From positions 1 to 60,400 of the forward strand of contig CAKSQF010000014.1 in the NCBI GenBank assembly GCA_934486825.1: DNA of 60,400 bases, given 5' to 3'. Origin of the DNA: an uncultured Eubacteriales bacterium. GTDB lineage: Bacteria; Bacillota; Clostridia; Oscillospirales; CAG-272. This document shows positions 45,289 through 54,002 of the stretch, one piece after another; position 1 is the stretch's first letter; each line of letters starts with the position of its first letter. Below the pieces are notes generated by a model. That model had not been told where the DNA came from. It saw only the letters and a program-made list of their open reading frames with translations, and made no database searches. The translations under genes were made by a program, and so were the position numbers.

Positions 45289-46488
45289 TTACAGCTGCTC
45301 CGAAAGCAGAAAATCCGCCAGATGAACAATCCGGATACCGTTCTCAATTCCCGTGTCCATTTCGTTCAGCGTCACCACATATTTCGGATAATGATCCTTG
45401 ATCTCCATCAGATTCCCGACCTCGCGGTCGGAATTTTCCGGCAGCTGCACGCAGACCTGCACATACACCCGCTCGTCGCGGCGGTTGGCAACAAAGTCGA
45501 TCTCTTTCGTGTTGTTCTTCCCGATGAACACCTCATATCCACGCCGTTTGAGCTCCAGATAAACAATGTTCTCCAACACCCCGTCCAGCATTTTTCTGTT
45601 GTATCCGAGCAGAGCGTATTTGAGGGACACATCCGAAAGGTAATATTTTTCCTGCGTTTTCAGAATGCTTTTTCCCTGCAGATCATACCGTTCGCACGGA
45701 TAGATGATAAACGCCTGCTCCAGCCAGCGCAGATAGTTATAAATGCTCTCCACCGAAATCGTGCGATGCTCGCTTTTCAGAAAGGTCGAGATGGAGTTTG
45801 CGGAAAAGGTCTTGCCCATGTTTTCCACAACAAATTTCACCACGCGGTCAAACAAGTCCTGTCGGTTGATACGATGGCGTTTGACAATATCGCGTGACAC
45901 CACCGTATGATAAATGCCGTCCACAATCTGATAGGCAGACTGTGCATCGTAGTTGCCGAGAGCAACAATCGGGAATCCGCCGAAGCGGATATATTCGTCC
46001 AATAACTCATTCTGTGACAGCTTACTGTCTGTCTTAAAATCAAGATATTCGCGGAATGACAAGGTATAGACCGGAATCAGAATATACCGCCCGGTCAGAT
46101 AGGTGGAGATCTCGCTTGACATTAGCTTTGAATTGGAACCGGTCACATAAATATCTGCGCGACCGCCCTCCAATAGACTGTTGACCGCCTTCTCCCAGCC
46201 GGGAACCTCCTGAATCTCGTCAAGCAACAGGTAATAACGCCCCTCGCCGGTCATTGCAAAAGTCAGCTCGTCGTACATCTGCTTTGCCGTGATATTTTCG
46301 GGGACATCCATTTCGGTGTATTTTTTCAAAATGATGCGGTCGTCACCGACACCGCGCTGTTTAAGCTCTTCGCGGATCATCTCAAAAATCGTGGATTTCC
46401 CGCTGCGGCGCACTCCCGCAAGAATTTTCACAAGCGGCTGATCTATAAAAGGTCTTACCGCTTCCACATAATCGGGTCTGAATATCAT
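45289..46488 (-). CDS. AAA ATPase with DUF4143 C-terminal domain
   Basis: 399 residues. N-terminal AAA_14 domain: Walker A AGVRRSGKST (about 24-33), Walker B YYLLLDEIQEV, then YVTGSNSKLMSSE sensor region and LSFREYLDF. The C-terminal about 180 residues follow DUF4143, including ILKTQEKYYLSDVSLKYALLG and EIDFVANRRDERVYVQV, a nuclease-like fold segment. This family is common on accessory DNA, and its role is not established. AAAGGGGG precedes the ATG. Has its own promoter; GC higher than the core genes. Confidence 0.88.
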   Translation of the reverse strand: MIFRPDYVEAVRPFIDQPLVKILAGVRRSGKSTIFEMIREELKQRGVGDDRIILKKYTEMDVPENITAKQMYDELTFAMTGEGRYYLLLDEIQEVPGWEKAVNSLLEGGRADIYVTGSNSKLMSSEISTYLTGRYILIPVYTLSFREYLDFKTDSKLSQNELLDEYIRFGGFPIVALGNYDAQSAYQIVDGIYHTVVSRDIVKRHRINRQDLFDRVVKFVVENMGKTFSANSISTFLKSEHRTISVESIYNYLRWLEQAFIIYPCERYDLQGKSILKTQEKYYLSDVSLKYALLGYNRKMLDGVLENIVYLELKRRGYEVFIGKNNTKEIDFVANRRDERVYVQVCVQLPENSDREVGNLMEIKDHYPKYVVTLNEMDTGIENGIRIVHLADFLLSEQL

Positions 46489-46510
46489 AAAATCGCCCCC
46501 TTTCTTTTAT

Positions 46511-46539
46511 AGTATACCATAAAAAATGAAAATAATCAA
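46511..46539 (-). promoter_or_regulatory. Sigma-A promoter of the DUF4143 gene
   Basis: Minus strand TTGATT (46534-46539), 17 bases, TATACT (46511-46516). Confidence 0.7.
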
Positions 46540-46830
46540 GTAGTTTTTCGGTTTTGACCTTAAAAACATCTGAAAACCACATACTTTGTGGGGTGCGATT
46601 GTGTTATGAACATAATACGAATCACCGAAGCTATGTGGCAAGCAATCCGAAAAATCGGTTTTGGGATGGTAACCGTGCTTCAGGAGAGGTGCGGTTGATT
46701 TCTGTTTGTCTAACCAAACCCCATACATAAAAACGCTATGTCTGCAAGAGCAATCTCGACAAAGAAAGCCGCGACCGCATCTACGATGTGATAGATACAC
46801 TTCTGCGGCATGAGAAAAAGCACAAATAAC
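46540..46830. other. Gene-poor strip with short coding remnants
   Basis: No intact gene. On the plus strand a short reading LDKESRDRIYDVIDTLLRHEKKHK ending in TAA at about 46829 looks like the C-terminal tail of a lost regulator or recombinase; another short frame MNIIRITEAMWQAIRKIGF starts near 46606. Both are too short to identify. Confidence 0.35.
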
Positions 46831-46867
46831 AAAATTGCCCGAGAGCGAAAAACTCTCGGGCAATTTT
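46831..46867. terminator. Bidirectional terminator at the end of the 60-47 kb run
   Basis: Arms AAAATTGCCCGAGAG / CTCTCGGGCAATTTT with a 7-base loop, about 40 bases after the ABC gene stop. Confidence 0.85.
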
Positions 46868-46904
46868 ATAATCATGTCACACTTCACAAACGCGAGCAAC
46901 GGTT

Positions 46905-48644
46905 TTATGACTTTCCAAGCGTCCAGCTCCGGCTCTCGGTCTGAAGCCGGACCATATGAGAGAAGATGCCGACGGCTTGTAGCAGCTCTGCGGGAGAGCC
47001 CTGCTCGGCTACCGTGCCGTCACTCAGCACGACGATCCTGTCCGCGCCCGAAACGGTACGCATCCGGTGGGCGATGATGAGGACGGTCTTGTTTTTGATG
47101 AGGCGGGAGAGCGCCTCCTGAATGGCTGTTTCGTTTTCCACATCCAGACTGGCGGTGGCTTCGTCCAACAGAATGATGGGTGCGTCCTTCAGAAACGCAC
47201 GGGCGATGGAAATGCGCTGACGCTCACCGCCGGAAAGCTCACAGCCATTCTCACCGATGTTGGCGTTCCAGCCGTCGGGGAGCTTTTCTGCAAACTTATC
47301 CACATTGGCGAGCTTTGCCGCCGCGATCACCTCTTCGTCCGTCGCGTCCTTGCGGCCGATGCGGATATTTTCCAAAATCGTATTGTCGAACAGCGTGACA
47401 TCCTGGAACACGATGGAATAGAGGCTCATCAGCTTTTCCGGATCGATTCCGGAGATATCCATGCCGCCAACGGTAATCCTGCCCCGGTCAATGTCCCAGA
47501 ACCGCGCCGCCAGGCGGGATACGGTGGTTTTCCCTCCGCCGGAGGGACCGACCAGCGCCGTGACCTCTCCCTGCTTTGCCGTAAAGGACACATCCCGAAG
47601 CACCGTTTCGCCGCTCTGATAAGAAAAGCCCACATGGTCGAACACAATGTCACAGTTCCGGTTGGTGAGCTGTTCGCTTCCGGTCTGCACGGGGCAGTCC
47701 AGAATCTCATTCATGCGCTCGATGTTGCTGTTGGTGCCGATGATAGCGGCAAGATTCTGCAAGGTACCCTCCAGCGGGTCATACAGGCGGGACACCACCA
47801 AAAGGAACATAAAGAAGGTCAGGGCATCCAGCTCACCCTTCACCAGCAGAGCTGCGCCCGCAAGGGCGGTGGTGGCAATCCCCAGCCGCAGGACAAGTCC
47901 CGCGGAAACCACAAAGACAGCCGTTCCCAGCTCGCTCCGGACGAGGCGACTCTCTACGGCACGGATTTTCTTTTCCAGCCCCGAAAGGTATCTCTCCTCG
48001 GCGTTATTGGCGCGCAGATCGGGCATCGCTTCCATACACTCCTGAATGCCGTCCTCGCAGGTGACCTTTGCCGCCGTCGCTTTGCGGGAGAGCTTTTTCT
48101 GCACGTCGGAGGCAAGCAAGACGATGGCAAACGCCACCGGCAGCGGCCAGACGGCGGCAAGCGCCATGCGCCAGTTGAAAAACAGCATCGATACGGCGAT
48201 GACCGTGGTGGAGAGGATCGCACCGTACAGCGGCGCGACAAAATGGGATTGGCTCTGCTCCAGCACGGCGCAGTCGTTCATGATGGAGGAGGTCAGGTCG
48301 GCAAGGTCTTTCTTTCCGAAAAAGGACAGCGGAATCTTTCTCAGCTTCTCGGCAAGCCCCACCCGGCGCACACCCGACTCGACATAGGTGACAAGATAGG
48401 TGTTGTCGTATTCCAGCCGTGTGCAGACAACAATGAACAGTGCCGCCGCGACACAGCCGATCACATAAAACGGAATTCTCCCTGTCGTCAGCGTGCCGTT
48501 CATCATATCGCTCACCAGCCGGTACAAAAGCCCCACCGGCAGCATGAAGGAGATATTTTGCATGGCACAGCACAGAATCCCTTTGATGTTGTCAATCGCT
48601 CCCTTGCGGGAAAGCGCATAGCGTCTCTGTAAATATTTGATCAT
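46905..48644 (-). CDS. ABC transporter, fused permease/ATPase (exporter half A)
   Basis: 579 residues. N-terminal about 310 residues hold six membrane segments (GLLYRLVSDMM onward); the ATPase follows with GPSGGGKTTVSRLAARF, LSGGERQRISIARAF and the Walker B IILLDEATASLD. Half transporter of the MsbA/IrtB class; its partner gene lies three bases upstream, so the two form a heterodimer. Catalytic Glu after Walker B Asp is present. AAAGGAGG precedes the ATG. In this context it may move a metal complex or a product of the linked enzymes (inference). Confidence 0.92.
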   Translation of the reverse strand: MIKYLQRRYALSRKGAIDNIKGILCCAMQNISFMLPVGLLYRLVSDMMNGTLTTGRIPFYVIGCVAAALFIVVCTRLEYDNTYLVTYVESGVRRVGLAEKLRKIPLSFFGKKDLADLTSSIMNDCAVLEQSQSHFVAPLYGAILSTTVIAVSMLFFNWRMALAAVWPLPVAFAIVLLASDVQKKLSRKATAAKVTCEDGIQECMEAMPDLRANNAEERYLSGLEKKIRAVESRLVRSELGTAVFVVSAGLVLRLGIATTALAGAALLVKGELDALTFFMFLLVVSRLYDPLEGTLQNLAAIIGTNSNIERMNEILDCPVQTGSEQLTNRNCDIVFDHVGFSYQSGETVLRDVSFTAKQGEVTALVGPSGGGKTTVSRLAARFWDIDRGRITVGGMDISGIDPEKLMSLYSIVFQDVTLFDNTILENIRIGRKDATDEEVIAAAKLANVDKFAEKLPDGWNANIGENGCELSGGERQRISIARAFLKDAPIILLDEATASLDVENETAIQEALSRLIKNKTVLIIAHRMRTVSGADRIVVLSDGTVAEQGSPAELLQAVGIFSHMVRLQTESRSWTLGKS

Positions 48645-48647
48645 CGC

Positions 48648-50420
48648 TCATGCCTCCTTTTCCACTTTCCACCGGACGGACTGCTGATAGTCCTGCCACA
48701 TCGTCCCGAACAGACTGTCTTTTTGCCCGGACAGCTCCGCAAAGCTGCCGCTTTCCGAAAGATGTCCCTCATTCAGCACAAAAATGCGGTCGGCGTTCAC
48801 AACCGTAGACAGCCGATGGGCGATCATGATGACAGTGCGCCCCTTTGCAAGCTCGTTGAAGGCAGCCTGCACCTTCGTTTCGTTGTCAGGGTCGGCAAAG
48901 GCGGTCGCTTCATCAAGAATCAGCACCGGCGCATTTTTGAGCATGGCGCGGGCAATGGCAAGCCGCTGTGCTTCGCCGCCGGAGAGGTAGATGCCCTGCG
49001 AGCCGATGACCGTATGCACACCGTCCGGGAATTTTTCGATGATGTCCGTACACTGCGCCGCACGGAGTGCTGCCAGCACCTCCTCATCCGCGGCATCCGG
49101 CTTACCCATACGCACATTGTCCAGAATGGTGCCTTTGACAAGATGGCTGTTCTGAAACACGAAGGAAACCGTGTTCATCAGCTCGTTTTTGTCAATGTCC
49201 TTCACATTGATCCCGCCGACGGAAATACTGCCGCTCTGCGGATCAAAGAAGCGGGCAATGAGCGCCGCCAGCGTGGATTTTCCGCCGCCGGAGGGTCCGA
49301 CAAACGCCACCGTCTGTCCAGCGCCGATGGAAAGAGAAATATTCTCCACGGCATTTTTTGTGCCGTCATAGCTGAATGTTACATTTTCCAATTCGACCGA
49401 GCTGTCCTTCGGATGCTTTGGTACGCCCGGCTGAGAAAGCGAGGGGCTTTGCAGAACACGGTCAATGCGGGTGATGGCGTCCTGCACGATCATGCCGTTT
49501 TCGCTCATGAACATCAGTTTGGTGAGCGTCAGCGAGATGACCGGCGTGACGATGATATAAAAGAGCAGGTTCAGCAGCAGGCCGCCGTCCGCACCGCCGC
49601 GGGAAAACAGAAAGCCGCCTGCAATCAGAAACACAAACACGCTGTTGACCGCCAGCGTATAGAAGGTCATCGGCCAGCGCATCTGGCGGGTGTATGCGAT
49701 AACCCAACGCTCGTAGTTGTCGATGGCGCCTTTGAACTTTTTGAAGGAAAACACCGTCTGACCGAAGGTCTTGACGACGGGAATCCCCCGCACGTATTCC
49801 ACCGCTTCCCCCGACATATCCGCAAGCGCGTTCTGATACTGTGTCATCTTCTCCTGCATCCCCTTGCCGGTCATGCTTGTCATCACGGCAAAGGCAAGCG
49901 CCACCGGCACAAGGCTTAGAAGCCCCAGCCGCCAGTCGAATGCCAGAAGAAGCGTCAGAAGTCCCGCAATAGTCGCCACAGCCCTTGCCTTGTCGGGAAG
50001 CTGATGGGCAAGATAGGTTTCCGTTGCGCCGGTTGTTTCCGAAATCGTGTGGCGCAGCTTGCCGCTGCCGAACTGTTCGATTTCCCCGAGCGGAAGCGTA
50101 GCAATATGCTTCGTCATGGCAAGGCGCAGATTGGTGGCGATGCGAAATGCCGCAAGGTGCGAGCACATCAGCCCCGCAATGTAGGTAAGCACGGCGGCAA
50201 AGGCAAACACCACCGCCAACCAGCCGTAGTGCGTCACATGGACGGCGTTTTCATAGTTCGGAGCGACCTCGATGACCTCCCGCAGGATTCGCCAGATGTA
50301 CCAAAACGGCACCAGCGCCAGCAATGCGCCGGCGGCGGCAAGCACCCACGAAAGGTAGCTAAGGATTCGGTATGTCCCCGCATAATCCAGCAGTCGGGAC
50401 AGATTGGATTGTTTTTTCAA
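48648..50420 (-). CDS. ABC transporter, fused permease/ATPase (exporter half B)
   Basis: 590 residues. Six membrane segments in the first about 320 residues, then ATPase with GPSGGGKSTLAALIARFFD, YLSGGEAQRLAIARAM and VLILDEATAFAD. Starts at a TTG codon with AAGGAGG seven bases upstream. Partner of the next gene. The ATPase signature has Ala instead of the usual Arg/Lys (GGEAQR), as in several IrtA-type half transporters. Preceded by a perfect inverted repeat that may be a metal-responsive operator. Confidence 0.92.
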   Translation of the reverse strand: MKKQSNLSRLLDYAGTYRILSYLSWVLAAAGALLALVPFWYIWRILREVIEVAPNYENAVHVTHYGWLAVVFAFAAVLTYIAGLMCSHLAAFRIATNLRLAMTKHIATLPLGEIEQFGSGKLRHTISETTGATETYLAHQLPDKARAVATIAGLLTLLLAFDWRLGLLSLVPVALAFAVMTSMTGKGMQEKMTQYQNALADMSGEAVEYVRGIPVVKTFGQTVFSFKKFKGAIDNYERWVIAYTRQMRWPMTFYTLAVNSVFVFLIAGGFLFSRGGADGGLLLNLLFYIIVTPVISLTLTKLMFMSENGMIVQDAITRIDRVLQSPSLSQPGVPKHPKDSSVELENVTFSYDGTKNAVENISLSIGAGQTVAFVGPSGGGKSTLAALIARFFDPQSGSISVGGINVKDIDKNELMNTVSFVFQNSHLVKGTILDNVRMGKPDAADEEVLAALRAAQCTDIIEKFPDGVHTVIGSQGIYLSGGEAQRLAIARAMLKNAPVLILDEATAFADPDNETKVQAAFNELAKGRTVIMIAHRLSTVVNADRIFVLNEGHLSESGSFAELSGQKDSLFGTMWQDYQQSVRWKVEKEA

Positions 50421-50444
50421 AACGATTCCTCCTTGATTGTGGTT

Positions 50445-50466
50445 TTAGTTAGCCGAAGCTAACTAA
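50445..50466. promoter_or_regulatory. Perfect inverted repeat, DtxR-like operator candidate
   Basis: TTAGTTAGC-CGAA-GCTAACTAA: 9-bp arms with a 4-base centre, 25 bases upstream of the ABC gene start. It resembles DtxR/IdeR-type metal regulator boxes (TTAGGTTAGCCTAACCTAA). No T-run follows the minus-strand reading, which argues against a terminator. In RNA it would form a UUCG-capped hairpin, an alternative role. Confidence 0.5.
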
Positions 50467-50475
50467 TCAGTCTTT

Positions 50476-50494
50476 GAAAAGCCGCCGGAGCGGC
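50476..50494 (-). terminator. Short GC hairpin after the HMA gene
   Basis: Minus strand GCCGC-TCCG-GCGGC followed by TTTTC, 18 bases after the HMA stop. Weak attenuating terminator ahead of the ABC genes. Confidence 0.5.
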
Positions 50495-50511
50495 GATTCA
50501 AAGCGTATGAT

Positions 50512-50769
50512 TTACTTTTTCAGAAATGAGAACAGCCCTTTCCTTTCATACGGAGCAGCACGGATTTCTCCCGCCGTGTAGCCGGTGGCGTCAATGGCTG
50601 CGCGCAGGGCGGCTTCGTCAAGCGGCTCACGCGAGAGTATAACGGTTTCTCCCTTAATATGGGAGGAAGACACCTTTTCCACTGAAAATGCGCGGCGGAT
50701 CGTGTCGTTGATGTGTGCCTCGCATATGGAGCATGCCATGCCGGAGATTTTCACTGTTGTCTGAATCAT
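50512..50769 (-). CDS. Heavy-metal-associated (HMA) domain protein
   Basis: 85 residues from the ATG at 50769 (GAAGG upstream). The HMA beta-alpha-beta fold is evident from TTVKISGMACSICEAHINDTI with the metal-binding CxxC and the following VSSSHIKGETVIL and LRAAIDATGY. Such proteins carry Cu(I), Zn(II) or similar ions to a transporter. The Lys-rich tail (KGLFSFLKK) is unusual. Lies in the same transcript orientation between a methyltransferase and the ABC exporter. Confidence 0.88.
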   Translation of the reverse strand: MIQTTVKISGMACSICEAHINDTIRRAFSVEKVSSSHIKGETVILSREPLDEAALRAAIDATGYTAGEIRAAPYERKGLFSFLKK

Positions 50770-50888
50770 TTTCGTACCTTCTTTCAAAACCATGTTTTTC
50801 AAAATTAAACCGCTTTCCGAATACGCCGAGATCACGGATTCCGGCAATCTCCATAGCTGACGTCATCGCTGCTTTCCCCTTGACCCGT

Positions 50889-51680
50889 TCACTTTCTTCC
50901 CACTAGCAATGTTGAACCGCGAAGCATCAGGCGTCCGGCTTCCTTCGGTGTCATAAAGTTGCCGTCGGTTGTGTCAATCAGCTCCACACGCTCATAGCCC
51001 ATGTCCATGAGCCTTTGGACAAACGCCTGCATATCCCCGTATCTGCGGGGTGACATTAGGTCATGGATGGCAAATGTTCCGCCTTTTTTCAACACGCGCA
51101 GTGTTTCCAGCAGAAGCGCCTGCTTGTCTGCCCCTGTGATATTATGATAGACATAGTTGCTGGTCACCGCGTCGAAGCTCTCGTCGGGGAAATCCAGCTT
51201 CACTGCGTTTCCGCGCCTGAACGAAGCGTTTTTCACGCCCTCCGCCGCGGCGTTTTTTTCGCACAGCGGCAGGCTGAAGGAGGCATATTCCTTACCCCAA
51301 CGGTCGATGCCGACCATTTTTCCTTGGGGATTGCGCTTTGCACAGGCAATAGTCAGCGCACCGCTGCCACAGCCGATGTCCAGTCCCACGCCGCCCTCCG
51401 GCAGGGTGATATGACTTGCCGTTCCTTCAATGATCTGCTTTGAAAGCTTGCGCTCACCGTCATAGGAAAAGCTCCGATAGGCACACACGCACCACTGGGT
51501 GTACTTTGCACAGACGGCAAAGGCGACTCCGAATACCACGCCCAGCGCAATGCGCAGCTTTCCGCTCACTCCGATACCGAATACGCCGAAAACGAGCAGC
51601 AGCGCAAGGGACAGTGCCGTTCCGGCAATCAACGAATACAGCATCCCCTTGGGGATCCAGTTTTTGTAATCAGGTTTCAT
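50889..51680 (-). CDS. Membrane-anchored class I SAM methyltransferase
   Basis: 263 residues. Two N-terminal membrane segments (about 15-38 and 42-60) precede a Rossmann domain with GLDIGCGSGALTIA (motif I), VGIDRWG (motif II) and FDAVTSNYVYHN. The ATG at 51680 has AAAGGAG eight bases upstream; the TTG at 51686 is too close. Its start overlaps the end of a 42-residue membrane peptide gene. Anchoring suggests a membrane-bound or lipid-like substrate (inference). Confidence 0.87.
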   Translation of the reverse strand: MKPDYKNWIPKGMLYSLIAGTALSLALLLVFGVFGIGVSGKLRIALGVVFGVAFAVCAKYTQWCVCAYRSFSYDGERKLSKQIIEGTASHITLPEGGVGLDIGCGSGALTIACAKRNPQGKMVGIDRWGKEYASFSLPLCEKNAAAEGVKNASFRRGNAVKLDFPDESFDAVTSNYVYHNITGADKQALLLETLRVLKKGGTFAIHDLMSPRRYGDMQAFVQRLMDMGYERVELIDTTDGNFMTPKEAGRLMLRGSTLLVGRK

Positions 51681-51798
51681 GTTCAAGACTCCTTTTTAAT
51701 AAAGTGTGCTTTCTCTCATAAACGGCAGCCATCAATATCCCGCCGATCGCGCCGAGAATGCAGCATAGGATAAACTTTCCTTGTTCTTCTTTCTTCAT
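51670..51798 (-). CDS. 42-residue membrane peptide
   Basis: ATG at 51798, stop TGA at 51670-51672, overlapping the methyltransferase start by 11 bases. The product begins MKKEEQGKF, continues with one membrane segment (about residues 9-27, ILCCILGAIGGILMAAV) and ends with a basic tail (YERKHTLLKRSLEHET). It fills the only gap larger than 100 bases in this run. The ribosome binding site (AGGA, about 11 bases) is weak. Too short for a family call; could assist the adjacent membrane enzyme. Confidence 0.5.
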   Translation of the reverse strand: MKKEEQGKFILCCILGAIGGILMAAVYERKHTLLKRSLEHET

Positions 51799-51817
51799 TT
51801 TCTTTATTCCTATGCCT

Positions 51818-52417
51818 CTATTTAATGATCTTCATGCAAAAGTCGCAGCGGTCGTCGCCGCGCCCCAGCGTTTTCGTCCGATGCCAGACGAGCTTCGGGT
51901 GAAGTCCATCATAGGTGATATCGTCGCTGTCACAGAAGCAGTGGCAAAGCTCGGGGCAGTCGTAGCGCACACATTCGTCGTGATACGGGCATCTTGTCAT
52001 ATCGATACGCCACACACCGCCGGTCGTCCGGATCTCATTTGCCTCAAAGCCCGCCGAAATTCCGAAGAACTTCGGCGTCTGCGCGGCGAAGATGCCCAGT
52101 ACCTTTTTATACAGTCCCGGGATGCGCATCAGCCGCAGGAAGACCTTTTTCAGCCGATATGCCCTCTCTTCCACATAGCTGTGAAAGGTTTGCAGCGCCT
52201 CCTCCTCGGACATGACGGTTTGCAGCGTCTCGTATGCCGCAATGCCCGGCAGGATCTGGCTTTCGAGGTGTCGCAGTCTTTCCTTGCTCGCTCCGGCGTG
52301 CTCCGAACGCAGCTCGCCCAACCTCTTTTCAAAAGCGAAATTCAGCACAGCTTCCTGTTCCGGGAATTTTTCACGCGCCGTTTTTCGGAACGCCTTTGTA
52401 AGATAGCTCTCTTTCAT
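51818..52417 (-). CDS. L-2-amino-thiazoline-4-carboxylate hydrolase family protein (1)
   Basis: 199 residues from the ATG at 52417 (GGGAGG upstream). The C-terminal half shows the PF14196 pattern: MTRCPYHDECVRYDCPELC, CDSDDITYDGLHPKL, TLGRGDDRCDFC, with many conserved cysteines. The namesake Pseudomonas enzyme opens the thiazoline ring of ATC on the way to L-cysteine; clostridial members have no proven function. First of three homologues in this run (others at 52433-53068 and 56946-57647). Confidence 0.83.
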   Translation of the reverse strand: MKESYLTKAFRKTAREKFPEQEAVLNFAFEKRLGELRSEHAGASKERLRHLESQILPGIAAYETLQTVMSEEEALQTFHSYVEERAYRLKKVFLRLMRIPGLYKKVLGIFAAQTPKFFGISAGFEANEIRTTGGVWRIDMTRCPYHDECVRYDCPELCHCFCDSDDITYDGLHPKLVWHRTKTLGRGDDRCDFCMKIIK

Positions 52418-52432
52418 CGCTTTGCCTCCCAC

Positions 52433-53068
52433 TTAAAGCTTCTTCTTTTTATACCCGCAGTCGCAATACGGCCCGCCGGAGGCAAGGGTGTACTGCCGCA
52501 CAAAATCCGTCACGCCGCCGGCTTCACTCATGGTGTAGTCCAGACGGCACAGCGCCGGAGTGAGATCATAAAGCCCCAGTTTTTGCATCAATACGCAGAT
52601 GCCGCATTTGGTGAAGCGTCCCTCGTAGCCGCTGCCGTCCGGATATTCGTAAAATTCCATATTCCATGAGTAGGGGTTCCGGTCGGCGGCTCTCAGCGCG
52701 GCAGTAGCTTTCATCCCGGCAATGTCCTTTTCGGTGAATTTGCTCTTTCCGCTCCTGCGGCAGAACCATTTCATCGGCTTTGTCATCATGGCTTTTGCGT
52801 AATATTCCGTCAGTCGCTCCATATCCGGACGCTCCGGCATAGAGAGAATAAACGCACCGATCATCGAGCAGTTGACAAGATTCATTTTGAATCGGTCGCC
52901 TTTTTCAAACTCCGGCAGCTCGGAGATGATCTCCCTGTATTTCGGCTTCGCTTTTTGCGTAATCGCTTTTGCCATGCCCGTATCATAGCCGAACACCGCT
53001 GTCAGCTGTTTTTGGAATGAGCCTGCAAACAGAGTCCACATACCGAAAGGCATTCCGAAATAAGTCAT
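52433..53068 (-). CDS. L-2-amino-thiazoline-4-carboxylate hydrolase family protein (2)
   Basis: 211 residues from the ATG at 53068 (GGAGGG upstream), overlapping the preceding hydrolase gene stop by four bases. Family pattern: FTKCGICVLMQKLGL, TPALCRLDYTM, TLASGGPYCDCGYK. Compared with copy 1 the cysteine cluster of the middle is reduced, and the N-terminus differs (TYFGMPFGMW). Substrate unknown. Confidence 0.8.
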   Translation of the reverse strand: MTYFGMPFGMWTLFAGSFQKQLTAVFGYDTGMAKAITQKAKPKYREIISELPEFEKGDRFKMNLVNCSMIGAFILSMPERPDMERLTEYYAKAMMTKPMKWFCRRSGKSKFTEKDIAGMKATAALRAADRNPYSWNMEFYEYPDGSGYEGRFTKCGICVLMQKLGLYDLTPALCRLDYTMSEAGGVTDFVRQYTLASGGPYCDCGYKKKKL

Positions 53069-53997
53069 TTTTTGTCCCTCCAATCGCATATCACGCGTGT
53101 CATGTGGCGGTCAATGTCAATGCGCGCCGCTTTGCACTCCTTGGGATATTTCTTCGCAGCGCTGAACGCCAGCTTGACAAACAGTGCCGAGCCGACAGGA
53201 AGCATGGTCTTGAGCATACCGTCGGGGAAAACAAAATGCGTGCCGTGCTCATATACGACCGCCTCGACTTCGCAGGAGTGCGGTTTCTCCGCAAGGCGTT
53301 TTTCCATGCGGCGGATATATTTTGCGGTGTCCCAAAGTGCGTCGTCCTCTGCGCCGACAAGAAACAGCTTGCCGCGGATATTCTCGACCTTTATGAATTC
53401 CTCCTCGGTAATCGGGTGCGCCGCTTCGGAGTCGTCAAACAGCTTGCGTGAGGCAACCATATTGCCGGTGCGTTTGGACTCCTCCGAGATTGTGCGCCAA
53501 TAGTCGGGGTGCTGATAGCAAAACGGCATATAGGGCAGGGGCTTACCTTTGTAGGAAAAGAGTGATTCGCCCTCGATCGGCCATTCCTTGCAACCATCTT
53601 TTTTGCCCTGCATGAAACCCTGCCATACAAAGTCACTCGGTGTCATTGCGATGGTCAGAGAGATATCACCGAATATCGAAGCCGCCGTCAGGGCGAGCGT
53701 GCCCGTTGTTGATGCCCCCGCAATGCCGATTTTTGCGTTGCCGTGCGATTTGAGCCATGTAATCGCTTTTTCGATTCGCTCAAGCGGATAGTTGTGATGA
53801 CCGTAGTCCTTTTTCCCCGGCGACATGGTCAATACGTTCACACCAAGGCGAAGCAGCCACTTCACCGCAGAGCGCGCCATATAATCCTCGGGGTCGTCGC
53901 CGAGCATGGCGATGACTGCACAGTCCGAGCCGTCCTTGCACTCCCAATATGCGCCGTAAAAACCGTTGCTTTCAATGTCAAAGTGAATGTGTTTCAT
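53065..53997 (-). CDS. Alpha/beta hydrolase, BAAT C-terminal-like
   Basis: 310 residues. Nucleophile elbow GIAGASTTGTLAL (about 107-119), a late acidic LVGAEDDALWDT and His in EHGTHFVFP give a plausible Ser-Asp-His triad in the arrangement of acyl-CoA thioester hydrolase/BAAT C-terminal domains. Acts on an acyl thioester or ester in the cytoplasm. GAGGTAA precedes the start. The stop overlaps the ATC-hydrolase-family gene by four bases, implying coupling. Confidence 0.82.
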   Translation of the reverse strand: MKHIHFDIESNGFYGAYWECKDGSDCAVIAMLGDDPEDYMARSAVKWLLRLGVNVLTMSPGKKDYGHHNYPLERIEKAITWLKSHGNAKIGIAGASTTGTLALTAASIFGDISLTIAMTPSDFVWQGFMQGKKDGCKEWPIEGESLFSYKGKPLPYMPFCYQHPDYWRTISEESKRTGNMVASRKLFDDSEAAHPITEEEFIKVENIRGKLFLVGAEDDALWDTAKYIRRMEKRLAEKPHSCEVEAVVYEHGTHFVFPDGMLKTMLPVGSALFVKLAFSAAKKYPKECKAARIDIDRHMTRVICDWRDKK

Positions 53998-54002
53998 TAA
54001 AA

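Noticed and set aside
46507..46899. 130-codon minus-strand gene
   Set aside because: Spans the terminator at 46831-46867 and the DUF4143 promoter, with no start signal and no recognisable motif.
47067..48632. 521-codon plus-strand open frame opposite the ABC gene
   Set aside because: Antisense to a clear ABC transporter in GC-rich DNA; composition is odd (His/Gly/Arg-rich), and there is no ribosome binding site. Same reasoning removes the long frame at 48723-49919 and others opposite the 50-60 kb genes.
50445..50466. Intrinsic terminator
   Set aside because: The hairpin is A/T-rich at the base and is not followed by a T-run on the minus strand; a separate GC hairpin with TTTT just upstream fits terminator better.
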